64,000 nt of DNA from Sphaerimonospora thailandensis (GCF_016863115.1 NZ_BOOG01000009.1:48574-112573); one strand, 5' to 3'; counted from the stretch's first letter, positions 1-8,877 are shown. Numbers and translations: made by a program. The notes: a model not told the origin generated them from the sequence alone.

Positions 1-1
1 G

Positions 2-811
2 CCGAAAATCGCCAAGGTGTCGGCCGAGGAGGTGCTGGGGCGGGCCGCCCGCGCGGCGACCGATCTCAACCCGCGGGGCGACCAGTTCATCAAGGTCAGC
101 TCGCAGACGATGTACGGGGCCTTCGGCGGCGGGGAGACCAACGTCGACACCGGTGAGGTCATCCCGGAGACCCGCTACCTCTACCGGACGAAGCGGACAA
201 TCTGGCTGTCCGCCGACGGCACCAGGGACGGCTCGCTGAAGGTCGAGAACCTGACGCCCCGCGCCTACCCCGGCTGGCCGATCCCCGAGGAGGCCAATCG
301 GGAGAAGGGCACCTGGTGGGCCTCCCTGCCGGTATGTGACGGCGCGCCGCGGGACACCGCCTACACCTCGCTGAAGAAGCTGCCGACCGACGCCAAGGGG
401 ATGCGCGACTACCTGTACTCACGCGAGCACGGCGACAACCCGCCGGACACGGGGGCCTGGGCGGCGGCGGGCGACCTTCTCCGGGAGACCTACATGCCGG
501 CCGCCCAGCGTGCCGCGCTGTTCGAGGCGGCCGCCACCATCCCCGGCGTGACCGTCACAGAGGACGCACAGGACGCCGCCGGTCGCAGGGGCATTGGCGT
601 CGGCCGGGTGTCGTTCGGCGTGCGGGAGGACATCATCTTCGACCCGGAGACGTACGAACTGCTCGGCGAGCGCGGCGTCGTGGTGGACGCGAAGAAGGCC
701 AAGTCGCCGGTGGGCAGCCTGGTCGCGTCGACGGCTCAACTCGAGGTGACCGTCGCCGACAGCGCGCCCGAGGTGGACGACCCCGCGTCGAGATGCATGA
801 ACGGCGGCTGA
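2..811 (+). CDS. CU044_5270-like hypothetical protein, 3' part
   Basis: The reading frame is open to the left edge of the window, so the gene very probably begins outside it; the GTG at 17 is only the first possible start codon inside. The visible 264-269 residues hold no membrane segment and few cysteines. The style (long soluble domain with a YLYR/KRTIWLS strand pair, a helical middle, then GVTVTEDAQDAAGRRGIGV and a closing strand region) is that of the actinobacterial CU044_5270 family, which are usually membrane-anchored proteins encoded beside a sigma factor gene. The anchor and any sigma factor would lie upstream, outside the window. The function is unknown. The family call rests on recalled resemblance only. 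Confidence 0.6.
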   Translation, partial: PKIAKVSAEEVLGRAARAATDLNPRGDQFIKVSSQTMYGAFGGGETNVDTGEVIPETRYLYRTKRTIWLSADGTRDGSLKVENLTPRAYPGWPIPEEANREKGTWWASLPVCDGAPRDTAYTSLKKLPTDAKGMRDYLYSREHGDNPPDTGAWAAAGDLLRETYMPAAQRAALFEAAATIPGVTVTEDAQDAAGRRGIGVGRVSFGVREDIIFDPETYELLGERGVVVDAKKAKSPVGSLVASTAQLEVTVADSAPEVDDPASRCMNGG

Positions 812-857
812 CCCTCGCCCTCCCGGGGCAGGGTGACCCTGCCCCGGGGACGCGGAC

Positions 858-1634
858 TCAGGCGCACTGCTCCAGCATGGCGGCCTTGTCGGCTGTGGTG
901 ACCGGGAGGTCGTACTTGAGGGAGACCTGGGCGAAGCGCACGGCGTAGGAGCAGCGGATGCTTCGTTGCGGCGGCAGCCAGGTCGCCGGACCGGCGTCGC
1001 CCTTGGACGCGTTGGTGGAGCCGTCGACCGGGAGCAGGTTGAGCGGGTCGTTGGCGATCTGCTTGCGCTTGCTCTCGCTCCACCGGGAGGAGCCCATCTG
1101 CCAGCTGTAGGACAGCGGCACCAGGTGGTCGATCTGGACCTTCGCCGCGTGCTGCTTGGTCCAGTCGAGGGTCTTGCCGGTGTACGGGTCATAGATGGTC
1201 ATCGAAATGACCACACAGTTCGAGCCCTGGCGATATTCGATCTTCCGCCCATCCCGTTTCAGCATGTCGTTGCGGGTGTCGCAGCCGTTGCGTCCCCAGG
1301 GGACGTCGTCGACGCTGTCCGCCCAGGCGTACCCGAACTTGTCCCGGGAGTAGCCGGTCTTCGGTCCGCGGCCCTTGGTCCGCACCTTGTCGATCAGCTT
1401 GCGCGCCTCGGCGCGGTCACCGGTCGTGGTGATCGGCGCGAGGCCGGGACCGGTGCCGTCGGGGTTCTTGAGGGGGCTGACCCCGAGCGCCGCGCCCTTC
1501 CCGGCCCCGCCGTCGGCGGCGCCGCTCTGCCCGAGGCCGATGTCGTCCATCGGCCCGCATCCGGCAAGTGCCCCGGTCAGTACGGCGGCCGCCACCGAGA
1601 CGACGGCGACAGCCCTGGTTCCACGCCCGCCCAC
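858..1634 (-). CDS. Secreted HNH nuclease lipoprotein (DUF1524/GmrSD C-terminal type)
   Basis: A signal peptide ending in the lipobox LAGC (about residues 22-25) predicts export and lipid anchoring. The C-terminal half carries the DUF1524-type HNH signature: WGRNGCDTRNDML, then QIDHLVPLSYSWQMG, then NDPLNLLPVDGSTNASKGD; the DH pair and the downstream N are the expected metal and catalytic residues. Members are small extracellular HNH nucleases of actinobacteria. The frame is open up to 1694, but GTG 1634 is preceded by AGGGG at a five-base distance and gives a normal signal peptide, so it is preferred; GTG 1640 is the alternative. Neighbours give no functional clue. The real substrate (DNA scavenging, defence or development) cannot be told from sequence. 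Confidence 0.8.
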   Translation of the reverse strand: MGGRGTRAVAVVSVAAAVLTGALAGCGPMDDIGLGQSGAADGGAGKGAALGVSPLKNPDGTGPGLAPITTTGDRAEARKLIDKVRTKGRGPKTGYSRDKFGYAWADSVDDVPWGRNGCDTRNDMLKRDGRKIEYRQGSNCVVISMTIYDPYTGKTLDWTKQHAAKVQIDHLVPLSYSWQMGSSRWSESKRKQIANDPLNLLPVDGSTNASKGDAGPATWLPPQRSIRCSYAVRFAQVSLKYDLPVTTADKAAMLEQCA

Positions 1635-1641
1635 TGCCACC

Positions 1642-1693
1642 CCTAAGTAATGAAATCGCACACTTAGGTATAACAGTGCCCAAAGAAAGGGCA
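1642..1693 (-). promoter_or_regulatory. Promoter and inverted repeat upstream of the HNH nuclease gene
   Basis: On the minus strand TTGCCC (1693-1688) and TATACC (about 1671-1666) are spaced like -35 and -10 boxes, with a 16-base spacer. Just downstream lie inverted arms CCTAAGT (1642-1648 and its complement at 1662-1668) separated by 13 bases, between the -10 box and the ribosome binding site. This could be an operator or a 5'-UTR hairpin. It is seen directly in the sequence; the function is inference. Confidence 0.4.
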
Positions 1694-1755
1694 AATTAGG
1701 CGTTTACCGAACGTGTCGGATGCGGCCGCCCGGAAACACCGCCGCATCAAACCGA

Positions 1756-2700
1756 TCAGGCCGGGATCCACTCCTGCCAGACGATCTTGTTGGCCTCGAC
1801 CCACTTCTGCGCGGCGGCCTCGGGGGACATCTTGTTCACCGCGATGTCGTACGCGACCGAGTTCTGGTCGTCGTTCGTCCACGAGAAGTTCTTGACCAGC
1901 TCGTACGCCCTGCCGCCCGACTGGGCGAACGTCGTGCTGACAATCTTGTCGAGCAGGTACGGCGGGTAGTCGCAGGCGACCTGCTTCGGATCCTTGTCGC
2001 ACCCGATGGCGTACGGAGGAAGGTTGATCTTGACGAGTTTGAGCTGGTTGAACAGCCACTGCGGCTCGTAGAAGTACATGAGCAGCGGCTTCTTCTTCTC
2101 GGTGGCCTCCTGCGCCGCCTTGATCAGCGCGTCCTCACTGCCGGAGTAGACCACCTTGAACGGCAGGCCGAGGTTCTTGACGAGCGCCTCGTCGTTGGTC
2201 ACGTAGGACCGGTCACCGGCCAAATATTGACCCAGATCGCCACTCTTGTCCGTCTTGAACAGGTCCTTGTACTTCGACAGGTTCCGATAGTCCGTGATGT
2301 CCGGGTATCGCTGCACCATCCACTCGGGGACGTACCACCCGATGACCCCCTTGTTGCCGTTCTGTCCCGCGCTGATCGCGAGCTTGGAGTCCTCGATGTA
2401 CGTCTTCTTCAACTCGGGATGGGCCCAGTTCTCGATCACGACGTCCACGGTGCCGTCCTCGAAGCCCTTCCAGGAGTCCGCCTCGCCGCTCTTCTTCAAC
2501 TCGACCTTGTAGCCGAGCTCATGTTTCAGCAGGTAGGCCACGACGGCTGCGCTGGCCTCGTATCCAACCCACGGGTTGATCGCGATCCGTACGGTTCCGT
2601 CGGCGCCCTTGGGCGCGGAGCGCTCCGCTGAGTCGCTCCCACCGCACGCGGTGACCATCGCGATCGTCAGCAAACCGGCAAGGAGACGGACCCTCTTCAT
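1756..2700 (-). CDS. Glycine betaine/proline-type ABC transporter substrate-binding lipoprotein
   Basis: The 314-residue protein has a lipoprotein signal (MKRVRLLAGLLTIAMVTACGG) and an OpuAC/ProX-type periplasmic binding fold: VRIAINPWVGYEASAAV at the start of lobe 1, ELGYKVELKKSGEADSWKGFEDGTVDVVIENW, and the aromatic-rich stretches (IGWYVPEW, LMYFYEPQW) that form the quaternary-amine cage in this family. ATG 2700 was chosen over the upstream open frame because it gives the signal peptide and follows GGTGAGG. No permease or ATPase gene is adjacent on either side, so the protein is an orphan receptor that must dock with a transporter encoded elsewhere. Its ligand is most likely a betaine or choline-like compound, but this is family inference. 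Confidence 0.85.
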   Translation of the reverse strand: MKRVRLLAGLLTIAMVTACGGSDSAERSAPKGADGTVRIAINPWVGYEASAAVVAYLLKHELGYKVELKKSGEADSWKGFEDGTVDVVIENWAHPELKKTYIEDSKLAISAGQNGNKGVIGWYVPEWMVQRYPDITDYRNLSKYKDLFKTDKSGDLGQYLAGDRSYVTNDEALVKNLGLPFKVVYSGSEDALIKAAQEATEKKKPLLMYFYEPQWLFNQLKLVKINLPPYAIGCDKDPKQVACDYPPYLLDKIVSTTFAQSGGRAYELVKNFSWTNDDQNSVAYDIAVNKMSPEAAAQKWVEANKIVWQEWIPA

Positions 2701-2927
2701 ATAGACCTCACCCGATCTTGAACGGCCGGCGGGCACGCGTTGCGGGGGGCGCGACGCGCACCTCGGGCCCCGCGGAAACTCCGAGCCTGCGCGGAATTTT
2801 CGCGCGTAAAGCATCGGGCAGAGTATCGCACAACCGGAAAGGCCGTATCGGTCGCGCCGACGAGACCGCGGCCGGTATGCCGCGCACGTCCTGCCCGCCG
2901 GCCGCGGTGGTGGCTATGAGACAGGCC

Positions 2928-5210
2928 TTACAGGCCGTACTCCTTGGAGATGCGCTCGTGCCGCTCCGCCTCGATCCCGACCTCACGCGCCAGGTCAAGC
3001 CAGGCCAGCGGGTGGGACCACTGCTCGGTGACGTCGTCGAGCACCGCGTCGAGCTCGGCCGGCCGCACCGTGGGCGGGATCGCCACCCAGCCGAACACGC
3101 CGGACAGCCGCTCACCGGTCGCGGGATGGGTGACCGTGTAGTTCTCGTCACTGTAGACCCACATGGGCCAGCCCCGCTCGGCCAGCACCTCGTTGAACTC
3201 CGCCCACTCCTCCTCAGAGGGTGCGGCTCCGTCGAAGAACCAACTCGTGTAACCGCCCGGCCGCAGCATGGTCACCCCGGCGAACGGGATGACGAAGCTC
3301 TCACGCTCCTGCTCGTTCTCCGGGATCGGCTCCAGCGGACGGGGATCGATGACGATCACATCACCCGCGTTGTACTCCATGCCGCGCGGCTGCGGGATGG
3401 CCAGCCTGGCCGTGGCCGGGCCGGTCCGCACCGCGAGCACCTCACGCTGGCTGCCGTCGGGAGCCGGCAGGATGGCCCGGACCAGGTGCCACTCCTCCTC
3501 GATCGGGCCCTCCGCCGACTGGATCGGCATGCCCAGCTTGGCGGCGCCGGCTCGGACGGTCGGCCAGTCCTCGATGGCGGTGGACAGGACGATGATCCGC
3601 CAGGTGTCCTCTTCCTCGCCCTCGCCTGACTCCAGCAGCGGCCGGAGGATCTCGGCGGCCTTGGCGTTGTCGCCCAGTTGCTGGGCCGCACCGGACCACA
3701 GTCGGCGCGCCTCGACCGTCGGATCGGCGGCGACGGCCCGCTCGCCCTCGGCGGCGGTCTCCTCCCAGCGCTCGCGGGCGCGGTAGAGCCGGGCCAGGGT
3801 CAGGTGCGACCCGGTCTCCGGCAGGCGGGCGGCGAGCCGCTCGACACGCTCGTCCTGTCCGGCCTCGATCAGCAGACCGGTGAGGTAGGCGATGTCCTCG
3901 TCCGAGGCGGCGACCGGGTCCCCGTCCTCCGCGATCATCTTCCAGTAGATGTCGGCGCCGATGGGCGCGTACCCGAGGAACCCGAGCGTCGTGGTGTGAC
4001 GGCGGGTCGCCTCCAGATCGGTGCCGGACAGCGACCACAGCCACCCGACCCACCGCTCGGGGTCGGCGGTACGGCCGTCGGCGGCGTCGAAGTAGGCGAC
4101 CAGCTCGTCCTGGGGGCCGGGCAGCGGCGACTCGGCCGCGGCGTCAGCCGTCGCACGCAACTCGGCGACCCGCTCGGCGAGGCCCTCGGCGCCGCTGAGG
4201 TCGGCCAGCACGGACTCCGCGTAGTCGGCGAGCAGCCGGGCCTGCCAGACGCCCTGCCGGGCCACGGCGAGCCGACCGGCCGTGAGCGCCAGCTCGAAGC
4301 GTGCGCGGTGCCCGCCCATCGTCTCGAAGTAGGTGATCCACTGCCGGAGGATGCGGCCGAGCTGCCAGGAGTTGGTGATGGAACCGCTCGACGCGAGCAG
4401 GCTGACCGCGTGTGCCCACTCCACCCACTCGCGGGGGTGCTCCCCGATGACGTCGAGGTCCGGCAGCGCCTCCACCGCCTCCTCGGTGCGGTCTTCGGTG
4501 GCCAGGATCAGCGACTTGAGCAGGTTCTCACGGCGGTCCTTCGCGACGGGGTCGTCCGGCTTGAAGCCGGTGGCGGCCTCCAGCCTCTCCAGCGCGTCCT
4601 GCGTCCGGCCGGCGGCCAGCAGCGCGCGGGCCGAGGCGGCGGCCAGTTCCCAGCTCGCCTCGCTGCCGGACTCGCGCAGCCGGTTGACGGCGGTCTCGGC
4701 ATAGGCGACGGCCTCGGCCGCCTTCCCTGCGTCGAGCAGCGCGGCGACGTACTGAGTGATCAGACCGGAGAACGCGGGCGACTCGGGCCCGACTCCGCTG
4801 AGCGCGGCATTGAGCGCGGCCATCCGCTCACCCGCCAGGCCCGGGCCGTCGGTGTTCGCCTGGGTGATCGCGAGCACCTCGACGGCGGCGGAGGCGGACG
4901 GGCAGTCACGGACGTCGGCACGGCCGGCGAACTCCACCAGGGCCGCCGCGTCGTCGAGTGCGACCGCCCCGTTGGCCCGGTCGCCAACCCTGCCGATCAT
5001 GTGCCAGTAGCGGGCGAACAGTTCCAGCCAGGGCTGTTCCAGGGTCTCGGCGTGCTGGGCGATGGCCGGTGCCATGACGTCCAGCTGGGCATACCGGCCC
5101 TCCAGCGCCTGCGCCGGGATGTCGCTCAGCGCCATGGCCAGCCCCATGTTGCCGGTCTCGTGCAGTTCACGCTGGGTGCCACCGACCCAAGCCCAGATGT
5201 CGACGTCCAT
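2928..5210 (-). CDS. Large tetratricopeptide-repeat protein
   Basis: The 760-residue protein has no signal peptide or membrane segment. Residues 20-560 are built of helical hairpins of TPR type (for example EALERLEAATGFKPDDPVAKDRR, RLYRARERWEETAAEGERAVAADPTVEARRLWSGAAQQLGDNAKAAEILRP, split here only by family periodicity). Residues about 590-760 form a different, tryptophan-rich C-terminal domain (GGYTSWFFDGAAPSEEEWAEF, GERGWPMWVYSDENYTVTHP) that I do not recognise. It is probably a cytoplasmic scaffold. It is transcribed alone; about 105-160 bases upstream of its start lies a double tandem repeat that may be its control region. Confidence 0.7.
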   Translation of the reverse strand: MDVDIWAWVGGTQRELHETGNMGLAMALSDIPAQALEGRYAQLDVMAPAIAQHAETLEQPWLELFARYWHMIGRVGDRANGAVALDDAAALVEFAGRADVRDCPSASAAVEVLAITQANTDGPGLAGERMAALNAALSGVGPESPAFSGLITQYVAALLDAGKAAEAVAYAETAVNRLRESGSEASWELAAASARALLAAGRTQDALERLEAATGFKPDDPVAKDRRENLLKSLILATEDRTEEAVEALPDLDVIGEHPREWVEWAHAVSLLASSGSITNSWQLGRILRQWITYFETMGGHRARFELALTAGRLAVARQGVWQARLLADYAESVLADLSGAEGLAERVAELRATADAAAESPLPGPQDELVAYFDAADGRTADPERWVGWLWSLSGTDLEATRRHTTTLGFLGYAPIGADIYWKMIAEDGDPVAASDEDIAYLTGLLIEAGQDERVERLAARLPETGSHLTLARLYRARERWEETAAEGERAVAADPTVEARRLWSGAAQQLGDNAKAAEILRPLLESGEGEEEDTWRIIVLSTAIEDWPTVRAGAAKLGMPIQSAEGPIEEEWHLVRAILPAPDGSQREVLAVRTGPATARLAIPQPRGMEYNAGDVIVIDPRPLEPIPENEQERESFVIPFAGVTMLRPGGYTSWFFDGAAPSEEEWAEFNEVLAERGWPMWVYSDENYTVTHPATGERLSGVFGWVAIPPTVRPAELDAVLDDVTEQWSHPLAWLDLAREVGIEAERHERISKEYGL

Positions 5211-5314
5211 GAGCAGTCAGTCTGCCAGGTCGCCGACCATGTCCAAAACAGCCCACGGCGCGTCCCGAACAGCCCAGGGTGCCAAAGCCTGCCTCCGATC
5301 CTCACCTGTGCCGT

Positions 5315-5367
5315 GTGAACAGCACGGTCGTGAACAGCACGGTCATATACACGGTCATATACACGGA
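5315..5367. repeat. Two adjoining short tandem repeats in the TPR gene upstream region
   Basis: A 15-base unit (GTGAACAGCACGGTC) occurs twice perfectly at 5315-5329 and 5330-5344. It is followed immediately by a 12-base unit (ATATACACGGTC) at 5345-5356 and its near-copy at 5357-5367. Both units share ACGGTC. The array sits 105-160 bases upstream of the TPR gene start and may act as an operator or promoter element. Confidence 0.7.
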
Positions 5368-5377
5368 CATGTAACAG

Positions 5378-5413
5378 CCGCGGCGCCGCACCATGCGAGG
5401 TGCGGCGCCGCGG
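5378..5413. terminator. Strong hairpin terminator downstream of the protease gene
   Basis: The arms CCGCGGCGCCGCACC (5378-5392) and its exact complement (5399-5413) give a perfect 15-bp stem with a six-base loop. It lies 37 bases beyond the protease stop codon. No T tract follows, as is common in high-GC actinobacteria. Confidence 0.75.
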
Positions 5414-5449
5414 TCGCTGCGGAAAATCAGCTAACGACAGGCGAGGGGA

Positions 5450-6829
5450 TCAGATCCGCTGCCAGAGCGCGGGCACGTTCGGCGGCTCCCAGCCCGGCAG
5501 GGAGGTGTGCGACTGGAGGCACCGGTAGGTGGCGCCGCCGTAGGTCACCGTGGATCCCGCGGTGTACGAGGTGTACGTCTTCCAGGTGCCGCCGGGGTTG
5601 GGCGGGGTCGTCGGGCCGGTCGTCGGGCCGGTCGTCGGGCCCGCCGTCGGGCCGGGGTTGCTGCCCGGGGTCTTCAGCGTGAGGCCGTAGACCGAGAGGA
5701 TCTCGTTGACCGGCTGGTAGTAGGTGGTGCCGCCGCTGCTGCAGTTGCCACTGCCGCCGGAGGTCACGCCCTGTGCCTGGTCACCGGAGATGAACGAGCC
5801 GCCCGAGTCGCCGGGCTCGGCGCACACGCTGGTGCGGGTCACGCCGCTGACGGTGCCCTGGGAGTAGGTGACGCTGGTGTTGTGCTGCTGGACGGTGCCG
5901 CAGTGCCAGCCGGTGGTCGAGCCCGACCGGCAGATCGAGGCGCCGACGAGCGCCTGGGTCGAGCCGCGGACGGTCAGGTTGCCGCCGTTCTGGTTCACGT
6001 ACGGCTGGGCGGTCCAGCTGCTGTTCGCCGCGACCCACGCGTAGTCGTTGCCGGGGAACGACGAGCCCTGGAAGGTGCCCTGGGCGACCCGGTTGGAGCC
6101 GCTGGTGGAGGCGCCGGTGTTGCCGCAGTGACCAGCGGTCACGAAGCCCTGCGTGGTGCCCCGGGTCACCGGGAAGCCGATCGAGCAGCGGCTGCCGCTG
6201 CCGATGTAGTAGGCGTCGCCGCCGCGCAGGTCGTAGTAGGTCTGCGGCTGCTCGCTGGACTTCTCGACGCGGACGATCGAGCTGTCGAGGCCGCTGGCCG
6301 CGACGAACTTCTCGGCCGCCGCCGGCTCGGAGGACAGCACGACGACGCTGTTGTTCTGCACGTCGACGTACCAGACGGGCGCCGTCTTGGGAGCCTTGCT
6401 CGCGGCCCGGTCGAGGGCGTTCTTGGCCGAGACGAGCTTGGCGTACGGGTGCCTGACCACCTTGGCCTCCGCACCCTCCGCCGCGATGTCGGACTTCGCG
6501 GCCGAGTCGGTGGTGGCGACCACGAGCTTGGCGTCCGGGCCGGCGAGCCAGGAGCCGGCGAACCGGTTGCCGAGCCTGCCGCGCAGCCTGGCCTCGGAAC
6601 GGGTGGCGCGATCCTCGTTGGCCAGCCGAGTCCTGGCCTGGTCGGCGTTGAGGCCGAGGTCACGCTGCATCGCCTGGACCAGGCCGGCCGGGGGGTCGCC
6701 CGCGGGGGCCTGGGCTGCCGCCTGCTCCTGCGCGGTCGGGCCGGGTTCGGCAACAGCCGCGCCGATCGGAATCGTGAGTCCGGCGGCCACCAGGGCACCG
6801 GCCACGATGAGGGAGTTCCTCCGGAACAT
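5450..6829 (-). CDS. Secreted streptogrisin-like serine protease with chitin-binding domain
   Basis: The 459-residue precursor has a signal peptide (residues 1-27), an alpha-lytic-protease-type propeptide (about 45-195) and an S1 chymotrypsin-fold catalytic domain beginning near YYDLRGGDAYY (about 199). The catalytic triad is visible: His234 in TAGHCG, Asp262 in GNDYAWV and Ser342 in EPGDSGGS. A proline/threonine linker (PTAGPTTGPTTGPTTPPNPG) joins a C-terminal carbohydrate-binding module of the CBM5/12 type (WKTYTSYTAGSTVTYGGATYRCLQ, ending PPNVPALWQRI), expected to bind chitin. The start is supported by AAGGAG eight bases upstream. It is an extracellular scavenging protease held on chitin or cell debris. 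It forms its own transcription unit with a strong terminator. Confidence 0.93.
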   Translation of the reverse strand: MFRRNSLIVAGALVAAGLTIPIGAAVAEPGPTAQEQAAAQAPAGDPPAGLVQAMQRDLGLNADQARTRLANEDRATRSEARLRGRLGNRFAGSWLAGPDAKLVVATTDSAAKSDIAAEGAEAKVVRHPYAKLVSAKNALDRAASKAPKTAPVWYVDVQNNSVVVLSSEPAAAEKFVAASGLDSSIVRVEKSSEQPQTYYDLRGGDAYYIGSGSRCSIGFPVTRGTTQGFVTAGHCGNTGASTSGSNRVAQGTFQGSSFPGNDYAWVAANSSWTAQPYVNQNGGNLTVRGSTQALVGASICRSGSTTGWHCGTVQQHNTSVTYSQGTVSGVTRTSVCAEPGDSGGSFISGDQAQGVTSGGSGNCSSGGTTYYQPVNEILSVYGLTLKTPGSNPGPTAGPTTGPTTGPTTPPNPGGTWKTYTSYTAGSTVTYGGATYRCLQSHTSLPGWEPPNVPALWQRI

Positions 6830-6920
6830 GCAGTGTCTCCTTGAGAGAGCTGGGGGATGCCCCTCAAGGTAGCTGCGACCAGTTCTTTTAGGTATCTACC
6901 GTTTATCCCCTATCGCGGCG

Positions 6921-7790
6921 TTATGGCGTGGCCGAAAATGCGGGGACCGCGGGGTTTCCATGAGCGGATCCTGATTCGAGGAGTCCCGGCTCGATGACCC
7001 CGGACGCGACGAGTACGGCGGGGCCCGACAGGTAGCTCGTGTCCGCGTCGAGGGTGACGGTGACCGAGCCGCCCAGCACGCGGACCTGCCAGGCGCCGGT
7101 CGGCTCCCCGGCTGCGCGGGCGGCGGCCACCGCGGTGGCGACCGCCCCGGTACCGCACGACCGGGTCTCCCCCGAGCCCCGCTCGTGCACCCGCATGGCG
7201 ACAGCGTGATCACCTACCACGTTGATCAGTTCGACGTTGACGCCATGGGGGTAGACCTCCCGGTCGAACTCCGGCTCCCGGCCGAGGTCGAGGCCGGCGA
7301 CAGGGTCGTCGATCAGGCAGGCCAGGTGCGGGTTGCCCATGTTCACGTTGAGGCCGTCGTACGTCCGCCCGGCGACGGTCGTACGGCTCTCGCCCAGGAT
7401 CCGGGGCCGGCCCATGTCGACGGTGACGTCCCCGGTCCCGCCGAGCCGTACGCGCTTGATCCCACCCCGGGTGGCGATGCCGAACTCCCCGGCCGCGGCC
7501 AGTCCCGCGTCGACGAGGTAGCGGGCGAACACGCGCACGCCGTTGCCGCACATCTCGGCGATCCCGCCGTCGGCGTTGCGGTAGTCCATGAACCACTCGG
7601 CCGCCCCGGCCAGATCGGCGACCTCGGCACAGCGCTCGGTACGCACGACCCGCAGCACGCCGTCGGCGCCGATCCCGGCGCGGCGGTCGCACAGCGCGGC
7701 GACCTTCGCCGGGGTCAACTCCAGCCGGGCGTCCGGGTCCGGCAGGATGACGAAGTCATTCTCGGTGCCGTGTCCCTTGACGAAGCGCAT
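6921..7790 (-). CDS. dapF: Diaminopimelate epimerase
   Basis: DapF interconverts LL- and meso-diaminopimelate for lysine and peptidoglycan synthesis in the cytoplasm. The 289-residue sequence has the family start MRFVKGHGTENDFVIL, and the two catalytic cysteines: Cys81 in EMCGNGVRVFARY and Cys212 in ETRSCGTGAVA. ATG 7790 lies one base past the miaA stop codon (TGA C ATG), with no clear ribosome binding site, so translation is probably coupled to miaA. The miaA-dapF pairing is the usual actinobacterial arrangement. Confidence 0.96.
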   Translation of the reverse strand: MRFVKGHGTENDFVILPDPDARLELTPAKVAALCDRRAGIGADGVLRVVRTERCAEVADLAGAAEWFMDYRNADGGIAEMCGNGVRVFARYLVDAGLAAAGEFGIATRGGIKRVRLGGTGDVTVDMGRPRILGESRTTVAGRTYDGLNVNMGNPHLACLIDDPVAGLDLGREPEFDREVYPHGVNVELINVVGDHAVAMRVHERGSGETRSCGTGAVATAVAAARAAGEPTGAWQVRVLGGSVTVTLDADTSYLSGPAVLVASGVIEPGLLESGSAHGNPAVPAFSATP

Positions 7791-7791
7791 G

Positions 7792-8760
7792 TCACAGAAG
7801 TCTAGAGCGTTCCGGATTCGGCGTGTCCGCCCCAGTGCCCGGTCCGCCCCAGCGCCCGGTCCGCTCCAGCGCCCGGTCCACGAGGTCGGCGAAGGCCGCC
7901 GAGCCGGCGCCCGGGTCGAACGGCAGCCACACGACCCGGGGATCCCGGCGGAACCAGGACTCCTGGCGGCGGGCGAACCTGCGGGTCGCCCGCACGGTCT
8001 CCTCGCGGGCCTGCTCCTCGGTCCACTCCCCGGACAGGAAGCGCAGGACCTGGGCATAGCCGAGCGCCCGGCTCGCCGTCCGTCCCTCGGCCAGGCCCTG
8101 CTCCAGCAGACCGCGGACCTCGTCCACCAGCCCGGCCTCCCACATGCGGGCGACCCTCAGCTCGATCCGCTCGTCGAGCACCGGCCGGGGCACCTCGACC
8201 CCGATCTGCACGCTCTCGTACACCGAGTCGTACGACGGCATCGTGGCGGAGAAGGGCCGGCCGGTCAGCTCGATCACCTCGAGGGCCCGGACGATCCGGC
8301 GGCCGTTGCTCGGCAGGATCGTCTCGGCCGCCACCGGGTCCCGACTCTTGAGCCGGTCGTACAGCACGGCCGGGCCGACCTCGGCGAGCTCCCGCTCCAG
8401 CCGGGCGCGCGACTCCGGGTCGGTGCCGGGGAACTCCAGATCGTCGAGGACGGCCCGGACGTAGAGCCCCGACCCGCCGGCCAGGATCGGCGTCCGCCCC
8501 CGCGCGAGCAGGTCCTCGACCAGCGGCCGGGCCAGCCGCTGATATTCGGCGACGCTGGCGGCCTGAGTCACCGGCCAGATGTCGAGGAGGTGATGCGGCA
8601 CGCCCCGCCGCTCGGCGTGGGACAGCTTGGCCGTGCCGATGTCCATGCCCCGATAGAGCTGCATCGAGTCGGTGTTGATGACCTCGCCGTCCAGCCGGAG
8701 CGCCAACTCGACGGCCAGATCGGACTTTCCTGCCGCCGTGGCGCCCACGACCGCGATCAC
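7792..8760 (-). CDS. miaA: tRNA dimethylallyltransferase
   Basis: MiaA transfers a dimethylallyl group to N6 of A37 in tRNAs reading UNN codons; MiaB, encoded at 14532-16043, then methylthiolates the same base. The protein has the P-loop VVGATAAGKSDLAVELA at its N terminus, the DSMQLYRGMDIGTAK motif, HHLLDIW, and AGGSGLYVRAVLDDLEFPG. GTG 8760 is chosen because GGAG stands eight bases before it; an in-frame GTG at 8787 would add nine residues and lacks a good site. It heads a two-gene unit with dapF. Confidence 0.95.
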   Translation of the reverse strand: MIAVVGATAAGKSDLAVELALRLDGEVINTDSMQLYRGMDIGTAKLSHAERRGVPHHLLDIWPVTQAASVAEYQRLARPLVEDLLARGRTPILAGGSGLYVRAVLDDLEFPGTDPESRARLERELAEVGPAVLYDRLKSRDPVAAETILPSNGRRIVRALEVIELTGRPFSATMPSYDSVYESVQIGVEVPRPVLDERIELRVARMWEAGLVDEVRGLLEQGLAEGRTASRALGYAQVLRFLSGEWTEEQAREETVRATRRFARRQESWFRRDPRVVWLPFDPGAGSAAFADLVDRALERTGRWGGPGTGADTPNPERSRLL

Positions 8761-8816
8761 TGGTTGCTCTCCTGGTTGCCGGCCCACACCGTCCAGTGTG
8801 GCAGTGCCGGGAAGCG

Positions 8817-8877
8817 CAGATGTCCCGGTGGTCAGATGTGCCGGTGTCAGATGTGCCGGTGGTCAGATGTGCCAGTC
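8817..8877. repeat. 16-base tandem repeat between miaA and the alkyltransferase gene
   Basis: Four successive copies of CAGATGTGCCGGTGGT or close variants start at 8817, 8833, 8848 and 8864. The last two copies run over the stop codon and final codons of the alkyltransferase gene (ending at 8863), so that the end of that protein is itself written in the repeat. It looks like a recent slippage expansion. Confidence 0.8.

Noticed and set aside
3678..5318. 546-codon frame antisense to the TPR gene
   Set aside because: Composition is typical of the mirror of a GC-rich coding sequence; the minus strand shows clear TPR periodicity and a good start.
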